Shown: positions 25,730 through 40,200 of the stretch, in pieces
How positions within the stretch are numbered: the first letter of the stretch is position 1
How the letters are laid out: the number at the start of each line of letters is the position of its first letter
NCBI GenBank assembly: GCA_023974075.1
Contig: CM043799.1
Span: 4,722,928-4,786,927, forward strand
DNA: 64,000 nt
Direction: 5' to 3'
From: Chaenocephalus aceratus
Taxonomy: Eukaryota > Chordata > Actinopteri > Perciformes > Channichthyidae
Translations under genes and position numbers: made by a program
Notes under the pieces: generated by a model
Told to the model about the DNA's origin: nothing
Seen by the model: the letters and a program-made list of their open reading frames with translations, nothing else
The model's database searches: none

Positions 25730-28700
25730 GTATACCCACACACACAAAGCATGTTTCAAATGAATGAGTGTGTGTGTGTAATCTTACGGGGCACGGCTCC
25801 AGCGAAGCGCTCCGGTTGGCTGTTGAGCAGTTTTTGTCTGAGCTCCGCTTGCCCGCAACTGCCTGGACCAATCAGTGCGATCGGCCGCTTCCTATTGGCC
25901 GGCTGGTGGTACAGAGCCATCTCCTCATAGGTCAGGATCTCCTCGTTGTCAACATCTGGCAAATTGAGTAGAACAGAATTAATCAAATATATGGTCCAAA
26001 GGAAAAAGTGTAAGAAGACTAAATAAATACTGGGATTACATATATTACACAAATTAATCATGATATAAACCAGAAAACTGTAGTTTAAACTACGTTTAGA
26101 CAAACTGGTAACGTTTTGAACAACTTTCTTTCATAAGCAAAGCAAAATATTCCTGGATATACACACCTCTAGAGAATGTACTGTTTTCTTTCCATCAAAC
26201 TAAAGTCTATTGATCATATAGAAACTAATGAATGACACTAGAATAAGAACTACCACACTGTTTAGAAAATGTTCCTCTAGAACAGTGCTTCTCAAAGTGT
26301 GGTCCGCGGACCACTGGTGGTCCGTGAGCGCCCCCTAGTGGTCCGTGAGTATATTGGTAAAATTTTACATTTGAAATAAATAAATAAATGTAAGTTTTCC
26401 GCACTCTCGCGGGAATATCTCCGCAATGGAGTGAGCTTAAGTTTCACTTTCGATTGCATGATATAGCCCAGATAAACACCTTCATCACACATGTGGCCAC
26501 TTGTTTGTACCATTTTCAGGCGATTTTTAAAAACGATGTGTTTTTGGATATTTGTGGAGTTAGGTGGTCCGCGAGTGTTTTTTTATTGGTTAAGTTTGAG
26601 AAACACTGCTCTAGAACAAAGATGTGATTCCCATGAATGTTGTCTTTCTTTCACATCCACTAGCAGTCCATGCAGATGTGTCACTGGAATACTTGCAGTG
26701 TATAAGCACATGTTTTGAAATTGGTACCAAATGATACTTAATGAAATGTTTGAGAGTGACAGAAAGACAGGAAGTCCTACCATCATTCTTTTGGGTGTTG
26801 TAAAGCAGCTTCTTTCTCTTCCTCTTGTTCTTCTTCGCACACCACAGCTTCCCTGTAAACGAGACGACAACGTAAAACACACACATTAAGCTACAAGACC
26901 CATTGTATTTCATGTATGCAGGAACATACACATTCAACTGTATATTGGTGTAAAATAGCTTTGTGGTGCATAATGGTGTACTGTCAGTAAACTCATTGGA
27001 TAATTGGACATTGACAAACCAAAACATTATGCTATATGCAGTGTTATAAACCTAAAATAGTTCATTCATCAGGTTATAGAGTGGTGCAGGAATGAGTCAT
27101 AAAACCCAGAAATGAGTTAGCATTTTAGCACTTCCAGTTCCCTTGCCTCAAAGTCAATGGTTTTCTGAAAGTATTTGTGGTTAGAAGCCTGAAATAAGGT
27201 CTGTGGTTAACACAAACTGAAGAAATTACAAAACGCCAAGAATCCGAATATTAGCCACCTTTAGCTTAGCGAAGTCATGCAACCGTGATAGAGTTTGCTC
27301 ATACAGATGTAGCACTCCAGATCAGACTCAAATGGGTGTGTCCCAGTCAAAAGCCCAGCGGATGCCAGTGGCTGGGGGTGTTGCCAAATTGCTAGAGGGC
27401 GTTGCCCAATTTCCCCATTTGTTCAATTACAGGATTTAACCATGAGATGGCGCTTCATTCACAAAATACACAAAGACAACTGGGTGTTGTAGAAACATCA
27501 ATATTTTAGATCAAATAAAGTATATAGTTTGCTTTATGCAGTATATTTCTTGTAATATTGTTGGGGTGTTTTTACACAGTACAGTAGATTGAAGTAAATC
27601 AACTTATACATTAAGATAAGATAAGATGGACCTTTATTAATCCCGTGGGGAAATTCAGTAGTTCAAACAGCAACAGGGTGAGAGTGAAAAACAGGACAGC
27701 ACAGATTCACACAGATTAATAAAATCAAAAATAAGATGAGCGATAAAAATATATAATAATGAGAAACGATGAAATAAGAAATGAATAAAACTAAAATGTA
27801 ATTATCATATCATATATTATAATGTATTGTATTATTAAGTAATATCATACATTAACCCCATTATAGCAGATGCCACATTGAATGGATGAACACATGTATG
27901 CATCAATAATTACAACAGAGTATTTCTAAATACAAGTTGTAAAAATACTTATATGTATTTAATATTAACCCTTTGGAGTCGACCGTCACACCGGCGTGAT
28001 CAGATCACATGACCTGTTCAAGCCGGTGCCGCATAAAAACAACAGTCCGGACAACATTGCCATGTGTTTCTGTCGAAAGTACTGGCTTGAAACTATATCC
28101 CAGTCTTTGTTTCATGCAAAAAGACCCAGTAAACACGGAGATACGATGATATAAAGTTAATACATTTCAAAAATATGAAAAATGGAAGCACATATTTGAA
28201 TATCTTCGCCGTATTTTATCATTTTACGAAACGGAAAATACTGGAAACTGTAGATCCTGCTCAACAGGATGTATATGTGTATTTCTGTCGAAAGTACTGG
28301 CTTGAAACTATATGCCAGTATTTGTTTCATGCAAAAATACCCAATAAACACGGACATACGATGATATAAAGTTAATACAGATATATTTCAGAAGTATGAA
28401 TAATGGAAGCACATGTTTTAATATCTTCGCCGTATTTGATCATTTTACGAAACGGAAAATACTGGAAACTGTAGATCCTGCTCAACAGGATGTGTATGTG
28501 TATTTCTGTCGAAAGTACTGGCTTGAAACTATATGCCAGTCTTTGTTTCATGCAAAAAGACCCAATAAACATGGACATACGATGATATAAAGTTAATACA
28601 GATATATTTCAGAAGTATGAATAATGGAAGCACATATTTTAATATCTTCGCCGTATTTTATCATTTTACAAAATGGAAAATACTGGAAACTGTAGATCCT

Positions 28701-31174
28701 GCTCAACAGGATGTATATGTGTATTTCTGTCGAAAGTACTGGCTTGAAACTATATGCCAGTCTTTGTTTCATGCAAAAGACCCAATAAACACGGACATAC
28801 GATGATATAAAGTTAATACAGATATATTTCAGAAGTATGAATAATGGAAGCACATATTTTAATATCTTCGCCATATTTTATCATTTTACGAAACGGAAAA
28901 TATTGGAAACTGTAGATTCTGCTCAACAGGATGTATTTACCAGGGCAGGGGGTGAGGTAATCAGGTAAACGAGTGGAGTGATACGAAACGAGACGAAAAG
29001 AGACGAAGAGGGACGGCGGGAACCGAAGAGAGACGCGGGGGAAATGGAGAGAGACGAAGATATACGAAGACAGGCGGCGGGAGACGAAGAGAGGCCCTCT
29101 GTGTCGTAGTTGACAGAAACCGCTTTGAAGCGTGGCACAGATAAAGACAGAAAAAACTTATTTTTGTACATAATGTGTATATATAATATATATTTGCATT
29201 ATATTTATAATAACACTTTTGCTTTATCAGAATGAAATCCCATGCTACCTCAATCAAACTTTCACATTATCATAGTGACATCCCATGTATATATTTCCAG
29301 CTTTTAAATGGTTTCGTTGTGTATGTTTGTGTACCTATATGAAAAATAATATCATTTTCAAAATCTGTTTTTACGTTTTTTTTGTTGTGATTTTGGGTCC
29401 AAAATGTTCATATAGTAGAAGATCACTGCTCTAAACAAAGTCAAAAATCCTACATCCAAACTAAATAAATATAATTAATTATGATGAATACGTTAAGTCT
29501 TGTTCATTGTTTTCACTTTTATTAAATGTTTGAAATTTCCGGGGTGGAAATGGTGGACTATCGGACATTCAAAATGCAGCATATTTTCACTCTTACACAA
29601 TATTCTCCTTTTACATACATACATTTTCACTCTCACACACGCATATATTTACACTCACACATTCATACATTTTGCTCTCATATTATCATATTTCAATGCA
29701 CACATTCATGCATTTTGTTCTCATATTCATATAATTTAATGCTCATATTTATATATTTTCTCTCATGCGAAATCTACTAAAACAAAGTATGTCATGGTGG
29801 TCAGCTGTTAAACACAAAAGTGTATCTTAAGGGCTGTAAATAATATATAATATGCAAACAAAAACCTACAGACTGGGGGATGGGAGATCACAGCAGAGAT
29901 GGGGACTCGAGTCTGCGACTCGGACTCGAGTCGCACTTAAGTCGCACACACAGTCAGACTTGACTTGGACTCGTGACCAAAAGACTTCAGACTCGACTTG
30001 GACTCGTGTGTTGGGACTCGTGAACAATCATTGTGTTTCTTTTTGGCGTATTAAAGGTGGGGTAGGTAAATTTGAGAGAAACCGGCTCGAGATTGCTAGA
30101 ATTTGAAAATACACAACAGGAGATAATCTGCTAGAGGCTGCTACTTCCTTATAGAGCCCGCCTCCTCCAACACACACGAACGCGCACATGACCAATGAGG
30201 GCACGAGATCAGTTTGTGCCCAGATGGAAGGCTGACAGGCAGGGTGGCCATCCAGTTACTTTAGCCGGGCTCATTACGCGACGTGCGCGCCTCTGTTACT
30301 ACCTCGTAGTAACACCATGGCGACCGGCGGCACACCTGCGGCTGTACCGCTTGTAATTAGGTTTCAACTACAAAAACTTCGAACAAAACGCCGGCGGCAC
30401 CAACAAAAGGAGCGCACACTGCAAAGTCTGCAATATCAAAATCAAGGATGCTGGCGCAACAACGTCGGATTTCATCAGGCACTTGAAAAGTCACCCGGAG
30501 AGGTCAGTCACATTAACGCATGGACGGTTAGCAAACATGTTTAGCTCAGCATCAGCTATGTAATGCTAACTTAGCTTGCTGCTAGCTTTGTAACTGAATA
30601 TTTGAAAAGATGAGTGAATTGCTTGTCACACTTGTTTGCGTTGAGTGGCGTTGACATCCAACTCTTGACATGACATAAAAAAGGTCGGTAACGTTAATCA
30701 TTACGTTCTGCTGCCACCATCTACTGGCTAACGTTAAACGTAGAAAAATACTAGTTACATACTAAATACATCTGTGGGTTTATAGGCAGGTTACAGGTTT
30801 ATTGTTGACCACGTAACGTTAATGTTACAGGTTTATCAGGTTACCATTACACTGGGTTTGAGTGAGAGGATAGAGGAATGTTTATTAATAGTAGACTTAA
30901 AAGATGTCATTAGAGACCCAGTGTAATTAAGTATTCCGTAAGTATTCTTAACAGACTGGATAGCGCAGACAATAGAAGGCTTATTACAACCAGAAGAGAC
31001 ATGAGACTTTTATTTTTTTAGAGACTGAGACTTACTTGGACTCGTGACCAAAGACTTGAGACTTGATCAAGTCTCACCCCACAAAGACTTGAGACTTGAC
31101 TTGGACTCGTGACCAAAGACTTGAGACTTGGACTTGCAAAAAAAGACTTGTGAACATCTCTGGATCACAGGAGT

Positions 31175-31266
<92 letters not shown>

Positions 31267-34200
31267 GAGCTGTGGAATGTGACCCTTGGGAGAATTCCTC
31301 CACACATTCCGATGGCCAATTCGTTTGAACAAAGAGTCGCCACAGGACAGCATAGGCAACATGGGGGGTGGGGCTGGTGAACGGTCTGGTCAATGGTTTG
31401 TAAACACAATCCCCAGGATGTGTCCTAATCAAACCAAAAGAGAAAATCAGATCATTCTCTCTCTCGACTCGCTGGTATCTCGAGCTGAGCGCTCATTGTG
31501 TTCATACTGCTCACAGGCTGGGCTGCTGTGTATATCTAGTGTATTCATACTGTACCCCCCTCACTGTTTATCATCATTCAAACATTTACACCTTCCTTTT
31601 TCCCGTCAAGAGGTTGAAAAAGATTGAGTCCTATGTTTTCCAATGGTTCCCAATCTGAACATTGACCAGTGGCAATAACATCAGGAGCCGGGTAAAGAGA
31701 GACTGAGGAGCCCCCAGAAAAACAGATCCCGAAATCGCTCGTCCTGGTTTCCGCAGCAGATAGGCCTACAGTATGGTGTCCTGTTATGTCAGTTATTTTA
31801 AATAAAACGTTGAAAACTGAACTTGAAAATTGTTTCCTCTTTTTATTTTATTTCATTTTCAGGACGGGGAGAGGTGGGGAGACGTGTGTGATTAAAAATT
31901 AATTTTCAGAAATGTAAAGTAATCTAAGTTCTAATTCAGAGTCTTGACGGGAAGAGCCGTGTAAATGGGTGGCTATATATGCATTTGAAAAGCAATATAA
32001 ATCACACAGTTATTAACAATAGGCTATAAAGCACCATCGATAACCATTACCTTTATCCAATTCAAACTTTGGACGGGAAAAAAAAGGAGGTACATGGTTG
32101 GGCTATACTGGTAGGCCTGCGTATACATACAAAGGCCATTCAAGCTAGAGTTCTTCTGAAAATGTTCACATCAGCCAGAGTCCTGCATCGGGTGACCCGC
32201 AAAAAGGTGATTCGCGGGTGGTATTTTTTTCAAACGCTTTTTTCCGGGTTCGGTTTCGGGTAAAACAAAGATGATGCGGGTCGGGTCGCGGGTATTGCAT
32301 AATAAATATATTAAAAAATAATAATTTAGTTTAATGTTTAAATCCCAACTGTCCCCCCGCGGGACCGTGCATAATCATAACCTCTGCAGCGCATCAATCT
32401 GCTGCTGAGCGCGCCACATTCGAAATGGCTGAGGTGAAGCTCTCTAGCGGAGAATACAGCATTTTCAATAACACTTCCTCAAGAGCGAAATCCAACGTCT
32501 GGGAGGCTTTTGTGTCATCCTAGATGGAGAAAATAACCAACATCCCACGCTTTTTGAGACAAATATGCAACTGCATGTGTTAATAATTGCACGTTTTCAC
32601 TACTCATATATAGGCTAGGCTATGCAGGTTCGGGTTGGGTGCGGATCTTGTGCCGACGGGTCGGGTCGGGTTGCGGAACTAATTGGCAATTGTGCGGGTA
32701 GCGGGGCGGGTTCGTATTGCACGTCGCGGGTGCGGGGCGGGTCTTGGAAATCAGACCCGTGCAGGAACTCTGCATCAGGCACCTTCAAGTTAAACAATAC
32801 TACAGTAAACAATTAACACAGTAGGCCTAAATTATGTGGATAAACCACATTTATTTCGTTAAAATAAACGAAATATGATTTTGTTTGAATGATTAAATGT
32901 CATCAGGCACCTTCAAGTTAAACAATCAGGTGCACACTTTAATGTGCCGCCGCCTCCGGACTCGGCTTGACTCGGTTTAAAGAATGCACAAATGTGTTTA
33001 ATCGTTTATGTCAGATATGTACTAAGTAGCCTAAATACATTTGTTCCTGCTCAAGATTAGATTCAACTTTATTGTTATTGCACATATGCAGGTACTGAGA
33101 CAACGAAATGCAGTTAGCTTCTAACCGTGCAACAAGCAGCGAAAAGTAATGTGCACAATACTACAGTAAACAATAAAATTAACACAGTAATTATGTGAAT
33201 TAAACCACATTTATTTCGTTAAAAAGAAACGAAATATGATTTAGTTTGAATGATTAAATGTAGGGTGAATTGCCCCAATGTGGGGACAGTTTTTGCATTT
33301 CAGACTTCGGGAATATATTGCGATATGAAGCCGATACAATAAATCAAAATCCAGTAGGCCTACCATTCCGAAATCCCCAGTAATATTAGACACTAATAAT
33401 CAGTAACTATTAACACTGTACATATTATTGTTTGCCCGTGGGATTAGGATGATCGGTAGTGAGAGCCGCTGCATTTTCCTCCGTCGGATGTGATATAAAA
33501 ACAAAGCGATTATTTTTGTTGTTGTAAACTCACGTGGATTACATTTAGTGCATTTATTTCAACTCGCGAACATATGATACATTAAATGATCGTGAGGATG
33601 ATAGAAAATCGTTTGTTTGAGCCTGGATGCATTTCCTGATCTAAAAACATTATATTGTTAAATAAAAACATGGTGATGTTTAGTAAATGATTACATGTCT
33701 CTTATTTAGCACAGAATAGATCCTATCTGTGACATATGGATCTTAACAAATCCGCTATATCAGATACCTGTAGATCAGCTGTTTATTTCACATGAGTTCC
33801 AGTGTGGCAGCTTTTCACGGCTCCCCCTGGTGGATCCATGATCCATTGCAGCTGGTTTCATTATAATTAAATGTATTTATCAAGGGGCGTTTCAAGTCCT
33901 GCGGGGGGGTTTTCCTTTTCAGCAGGGCCCACCCCGTGCCGATCACGACCGCACGGTAGGCGTCTGGAATGAAGCGCTACAATCTGTAGCTAACGTTAGC
34001 TTTCTACTTCTGGGGAATACGTTTACACTTCAAATGCATGAAATGATGTTAATATGTGGAGATGATCCTGTTATTTACGTATCATAAATGAATGCTTTTG
34101 TGGAGGGACCCCTTTGTGATGCTTACTTCAGGAACTCTAAAGTGCAAATAGTAGAGCAACATACCAGACTTTCCTCCGCTCCTTTTCTTCTTCTATGGTC

Positions 34201-37200
34201 TGTTTCATGGCTTCTCTTTGCTGCTGGAAACTCTTCCCTGTGGTCAAAAAAAGAGAATATCAATACAAAAAACAGTCACATCATGCAATAAAGAGTATGA
34301 TCACATGAGTAGTATTGGAGTAACACGCCAACCATCAAGAGTTTACTAAGATGCTACAGTGGAGGAAATAAGTGTTTTAATCCTCCCTTGAAGACTTTGT
34401 AAGTTTACCCACAAAGAATGAACAGTCTATCAATTGTAATGGTAGGTTTATTTTTACTAATGAGACAGAATATCAAAAAGAAAATCCAGAAATTGACATA
34501 ATAAAAGATCAAAATTATTTGTAGTTAACTGAGGGAAATAAGTATTTGATCCCCTTGCAACAACAAGGATTCTGGCTCCCACAGACCGGTTACACAAGTC
34601 CCTCTTCCTTTAAGAAAGTACTCCTAATTTCACGTGTGTACCTGAATAAAAGACACCTGTCCACAAGACTTCTGTGCTAGTCATGGATTGGTCATAACAA
34701 ACACCATGTTCGAACATAAGGATGCTCATAAGTGAACGTGGGTACCAGAGCACCCTAGGCAGAAGGTCCATGATCGATTTCGTTATCGTATCATCGGACC
34801 TGAGGCCGTATGTTTTGGACACTCGGGTAAAGAGAGGGGCGGAGTTTTGTCAACTGATCACCATCTGGTGGTGAGTTGGGTCGAGTGGCGGGGGAAGCCT
34901 CTGGATAGACCTGGTAAGCCCAAACGTGTAGTTCGGGTGAACTGGGAACGTCTGGAGGAGGCCCAAGTTCAGGAGGCCTTCAACTCACCACCTCCGGCGG
35001 AGCTTTCGGGCATTCCGGAGGGGACATTGAACAGAGTGGTCGGTGTTCAAAGCCTCTATTGCCGAAGCCGCGGCGGGAGATGTGGTCTCAAGGTCCTAGG
35101 TGCCTCAAGGGGCGGTAACCCTCGAACCTCCTGGTGGACACCGGTGGTCAGGGAAGCCGTCCGACTGAAGAAGGAGGCCTTCAGGGATTTGTTATCCCGG
35201 GGGACTCCCGAGGCAGTTGCAAGGTACCGACAGGGCCCGAAGGGCAGCAGCCTCATCCGTGGCCGAGGCAAAGCAGCGGGGTGTGGGAGAAGTTCGGAGA
35301 AGACATGGAGAAGGACTTTCGGGCGGCACCAAAGTTGTTCTGAAACTGTCCGACACCTCAGGAGGGGAGGAAGCAGGGAACCATCCAAGCTGTGTACAGT
35401 AAGGATGGGACGTTGTTTGACCTCAACTGATGGAGTGTTAGAGTGTTGGAAGGAACACTTTGAGGAACTCCTGAACCGACAACACTCCGCCCTCTATGTT
35501 AGAGGCAGAGCTGGAGTATGACGGGGAATCAACACCAATCTCCCGGGGGGAGGTCACTGAGGTCGTCAAACAACTCCACAGTGGCAAAGCCCCGGGGGTG
35601 GATGAGATCCGCCTGGAAATGCTGAAGGCTCTGGTGTTGAGGGACTGTCATGGTTGGCACGTCTCATCAACGTTGCGTGGAAGTCGGAAACAGTACGAAG
35701 GAGTGGCAGGACCGGGGTGGTGGTTCCCCTTTCAAAAAAGGGGATCCAGAGGGTGTTGTGCCAATTACAGAGGCATCACACTACTCATCCTCCCGGAAAG
35801 TGTACTCCAGGTACTCGAAAGGTGGGTCAGGCCGAGTGTCGAACCTCAGATAGAGGAGGAACAATGCGGATTCCGTCCTGGTCGTGGAACGACGGATCAG
35901 CTTTTTACTCTCGCACGTATCCTGGAGGGGCCTGGAGTACGCTTATCCGGTCTACATGTGTTTGGTAGACTTGGACGAAGGCGTATGACCGAGTTCCCAG
36001 GGAGTTACTGTGGGAGGTGCTGGCGGGAGTATGGGGTCAGGGGTCTCTACTCAGGGCCATCCAGTCTCTGTACGCCCAAAGCGAGAGCTGTGTCCGGGTC
36101 CTCGCAAGTAAGTCGGACCCATTTCCGGTGAGGGTTGGCCCCCGCCAGGGCTGCGCTTTGGTCACCAATCCTGTTTGTAATATACATGGATCGGATTTCG
36201 AGGCGTAGTCGTGGGGGAGGGGGTCTGCAGTTCGGTGGGACTAAGGATTGCACCACTGCTTTTTGCAGATGATGTGGTTCTAATGGCTTCATCGGTCTGC
36301 GACTTCAGTTACTCACTGGATCGGTTCGCAACCGAGTGTGAAGCGGCTGGGATGAGGATCAGCACCTCCAAATCTGAGGCCATGGTTCTCAGCAGGAAAC
36401 CGATGGACTGTCCCACTCCAAGTAGGGAATGAGTCCTTACCCCAAGTGAAGGAGTTCAAGTATCTCGGGGGTCTTGTTCTCGAGTGAGGGAACAATGGAG
36501 CGTGAGATGGGCCGGAGAATCGGAGCAGCGGGGAGCGGGTACTGCAGTCGCCTTTACCGCACCGTTGTGACGAAAAGGGAGCTGAGCCAGAAGCAAAGCT
36601 CTCTGTCTACCGGGCCATTTTCGTTCCTACCCTCACCTATGGTCATGAAGGATGGGTCATGACCGAACGAACGGAGATCGCGGATACAAGCGGCCTAGAT
36701 GGGTTTCCTCCGCAGGGTGGCTGGTGTCTCCCTTAGGGATAAGGTGAGAAGTTCAGTCATCAGGGAGGGACTCGGAGTTGAGCCGCTCCTCCTTCGCGTC
36801 GAAAGGAGCCAGTTGAGGTGGTTCGGGCACCTAGTTAGGATGCTACCTGGGCGCCTCCCTAAGGGAGGTGTTCCAGGCACGTCCAGCTGGGAAGAGACCA
36901 AGGGGTAGACTAGGACCAGGTGGGAGGGATTATATCTCTTCGCTGGCCTGGGAGCGCCTTGGGATCCCCAGTCAGAGCTGGTTGATGTCGCCAGGGAAAA
37001 AGAAAGTTTGGGGCTCTCTGCTGGAACTGATACCCCCGCGACCCGACCACGGATAAGCGGGAGAAGAAGGATGGATGGATGGATGGATTGATGTCCACAG
37101 AATCAACCAATCAGATTCCAACCTCTCCACTATGGGCAAGACCAAGAGCTGTCTAAGGACCTCAGGGACCAGACTGTAGACCTGCACAAGGCTGGGATCG

Positions 37201-40200
37201 GCTACAAGACCACCAGAAAGGCAGCTTGGTGAGGAGGAGACCACTGTTGGTGCCATTATTCAGAAATAGAAGAAACACAAAATGAGCATCAATCGCCCTC
37301 GGTCTGGGAATCCACACAAGATCTGGCCCGTGGGTATGATGATCATGAGAAAGGTGAGGGGTCAGCCCAGAACTACACAGGAGGAACTTGTTAATGATCT
37401 CAAGGCAGCTGGGAGCACAGTCACCAAGAACACTATTGGTAACACACTACACCAGGGGTTTTCAAAGTGTGGGAAGGTGAGTCTCCCCTCAGAGAACAGC
37501 CGCGCCCCCCCTCCCAATTATTATTGCTATCATTATTATTATTATTATTATTATATGTTGATGTTGCTATAATGCAGGAGCATTTCAATTGCATTTCAAA
37601 GAGGTCCAGTAAGAAAACATGTCATTATGCTCTGTTTTCGCTGTCTACCTTTCTCTTTTTGGAGCACGCCATTTGAAATGACTCTGACTGTTTCTCTCCT
37701 CTTATTATGTCTCTGTGTTTTGAATCTATCGTGCTGACTCAACGACTGCACCACTTTGATTGGCTGAGTAGCGTCACCTCCTTAAAACATTAATAATAAC
37801 TTTTTTAAACCTTTTTACATTTTTAACATGGTGGATAAATCCTTAAATGCTCCCGGCAACAACACTGAACGTCAACTTTGCCTCCTCATTACACTCAGCC
37901 CTACTTCAGAGGGAACAATGAGTCTGTGTCTTTGATGTGCACAGGCGGATGATGCAGGGATGCAATGGAGACAGGAATAAACGCAGATCCTCCTCTGGCT
38001 GCAGCCTTGACCTGGTGCTGCTTTTGATCAAAGTCAATACGGAAAACCCGCACTCACACAGGTAGGTTGAGGTGAAGGAGCGCTAGTGAACTGTCAACAG
38101 GGGGAGCCTCGACCAAGCCGGCCGGGCAACGGCCCTTGACGACCGGCCGTTCTGTGATTCTCCAGATTCTACAGAGGACCAGTCCGCCCCAAGTGACGCA
38201 CGTTTTCTGTCAGACGCTGTTGTCCTCCTCTCTCACTTTAGGTCACTTCACTACAAATCATGTTGCGGCTCGCATCAAGTTAGCTGAAGTTAACTAGCTA
38301 GATTTCACTCCGCCTCCCTGAAGCTCTCTGGCACCTCACACTTTGAAAACTGCTGCACTACACCACAATTGATCAAATCCTGCAGCGCCTGAAGGCCCCC
38401 TGCTCAGAAGAACACGAAGATTGACAAACTTACAAAATCTGCAAGGAATCAAATACTTATTTCCTTCTCTGTACAAGTAAAACACCCAAAAGACAAAATG
38501 GCCAGACAGAGGGAAGTACCTGGTACGAGTCCGGCTAGCGGCTGGTTGTCCTCGTCTCCGTCCCTGTAGGCCTGCCACCAGTTGGGGTCAGACTGGCTGA
38601 TGATGTGGAGAATGTCCCCCTTCTGGAAGGACAGGCCCAGCTCTCTGCACGGCCACATAGGGTCGTCTGAGGGGTCGTAGTCAAATGGGCCTTCACATGG
38701 ACCTGAAGGAGGGAAGGAAAACATCCAAAAAGACATTTACAAAACTTCACTTGAACACTTTCTAAATCTGTTCTTATCAAAACATTTGCTCAGATGTTTA
38801 TGATTGAGCCACTCCACCACGGACTCCTTTGACGGGGGGGGGTTTGCCCTGATTTGCTGGGAATGAGCACAAAGGTCAGGAGGCCGTGCATGTCCGCCTG
38901 AAACAAACACACACAACATAATTTGTCATTAATCAACCTCACATGGATTGTTCATTTTGCATTTCACTTTTATAATGACCGTTGGTCCTTTTGCTGTTGT
39001 CATATGTAATAAAAGTATCACTCGCAGTTGATAAGGGAAACGTATCATCTTGACACAAAGGACAAATGAATATGATGGGTGACAACTAGGTGGCGCTGCG
39101 GATGGCTGCCTCTGTGTTGTGGCCCAATAAAACCCAATTCCTTGTGTATGTAGAGCTACTTGGCAATAAACCGGATTCTGATCTGATTTTGATGCAGATG
39201 TTGGACAGGAACATTCTAAATAACATATAGTAAAGGAATGTTAAGCTATAGGCAGTTGGCTACATGTGCTTGAATAAGAATAACATACAAAGAACCAAGG
39301 GTGATCCATATTATTTTGGTGGATACCATCCAGTTGCCTTTGCCAGAACCGGGCAAACATCAGGCTTTCATTAACCTGTTAAGCCCTGAGCCTGTTTTTC
39401 AGGTCTCAGGTTCGAAAAGGACATTCCCAGAACATCATTATATCTTCAAAAAATGAATGATCTTTTCTCTCAAAGCAATGATACACCTGTGAGTTGGATG
39501 TAGAAAGTCAGAATCAATAGATGTTTTTATTTTAAAGTAAATTCAGATTTAACATAGTAAAAAAAAATTAAATTGTAGTTTCCGTCCAAAAAAACCCATC
39601 ACTTAGTCAGGGTGCACATAACTGGTACGCAGGTACGCATGCGCGGCACACATCTGAATTGCGTAACGTCACTTGTGTCACTACGCGCCTTTGCATACCT
39701 CAAAACATCTAAGCAAAACACATATGTCGTCTACACGTGTTTCTTGTCAACACTCAATGGAGTAAACTACGAGACATGTCAAAAAAACAAAGACATTAAG
39801 CAGCTACGTTGCCGTTTCGCTCCCTGCTAAAACTCTTCGGACTTTCTGTGACTGACTGAACTGGAGCTGGGCGAGCCGCGCAGGACATAACCGACGGACC
39901 TGTGAAGCTTACAGGAGGCAGAGGCTTACATCACCGGACAACAGAGTTGGTGCCGTGTGCACAGACGGGGTTAACGTCGGTATGAACAGAATTGTGCCAA
40001 AACTCCGCCAACTGGCCACAGGGGGAGACTCCCCTGAGCACCCTCTGTGCCCCGCGCACACACTGGAGAACTGCGCACAATCAGCTGATCACAACTGTGC
40101 ACGCTCTGTGGTCAAGCTGCTGCAGTTTGATTTACAACAAAGTGGAGTGAAACACACAGCTGCAAACTTCCTCAGGGTGTTATGGAAGAGTTTGAAATCA

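Larger units (their letters stand above)
34355..38473 (+). mobile_element. Tc1-like element, interrupted twice
   Basis: Left end TACAGTGGAGGAAATAAGT, right end inverted (ACTTATTTCCTTCTCTGTA), TA at both borders. Its own parts are about 34355-34665, 37092-37452 and 38356-38473. The transposase relic reads [35 protein letters not shown] and [20 protein letters not shown], the paired-type N-terminal region of Tc1 transposase, with stops. Lies in mpp5 intron 9. Confidence 0.85.

Noticed and set aside
28157..28874. Repeated 60-90 codon frames on both strands
   Set aside because: They follow the 221-bp tandem unit, shift register because the period is not a multiple of three, and resemble no protein.
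28062..28938. CRISPR-like array
   Set aside because: Units are 221 bases with no separate spacers, and the genome is a vertebrate.
31067..31432. Proline-rich and glycine-rich proteins
   Set aside because: They come from the 91-base G run and have no support on either side.
35056..35388. Minus-strand frames over the Rex3 RT region
   Set aside because: Shadows of the plus-strand Rex3 coding sequence.
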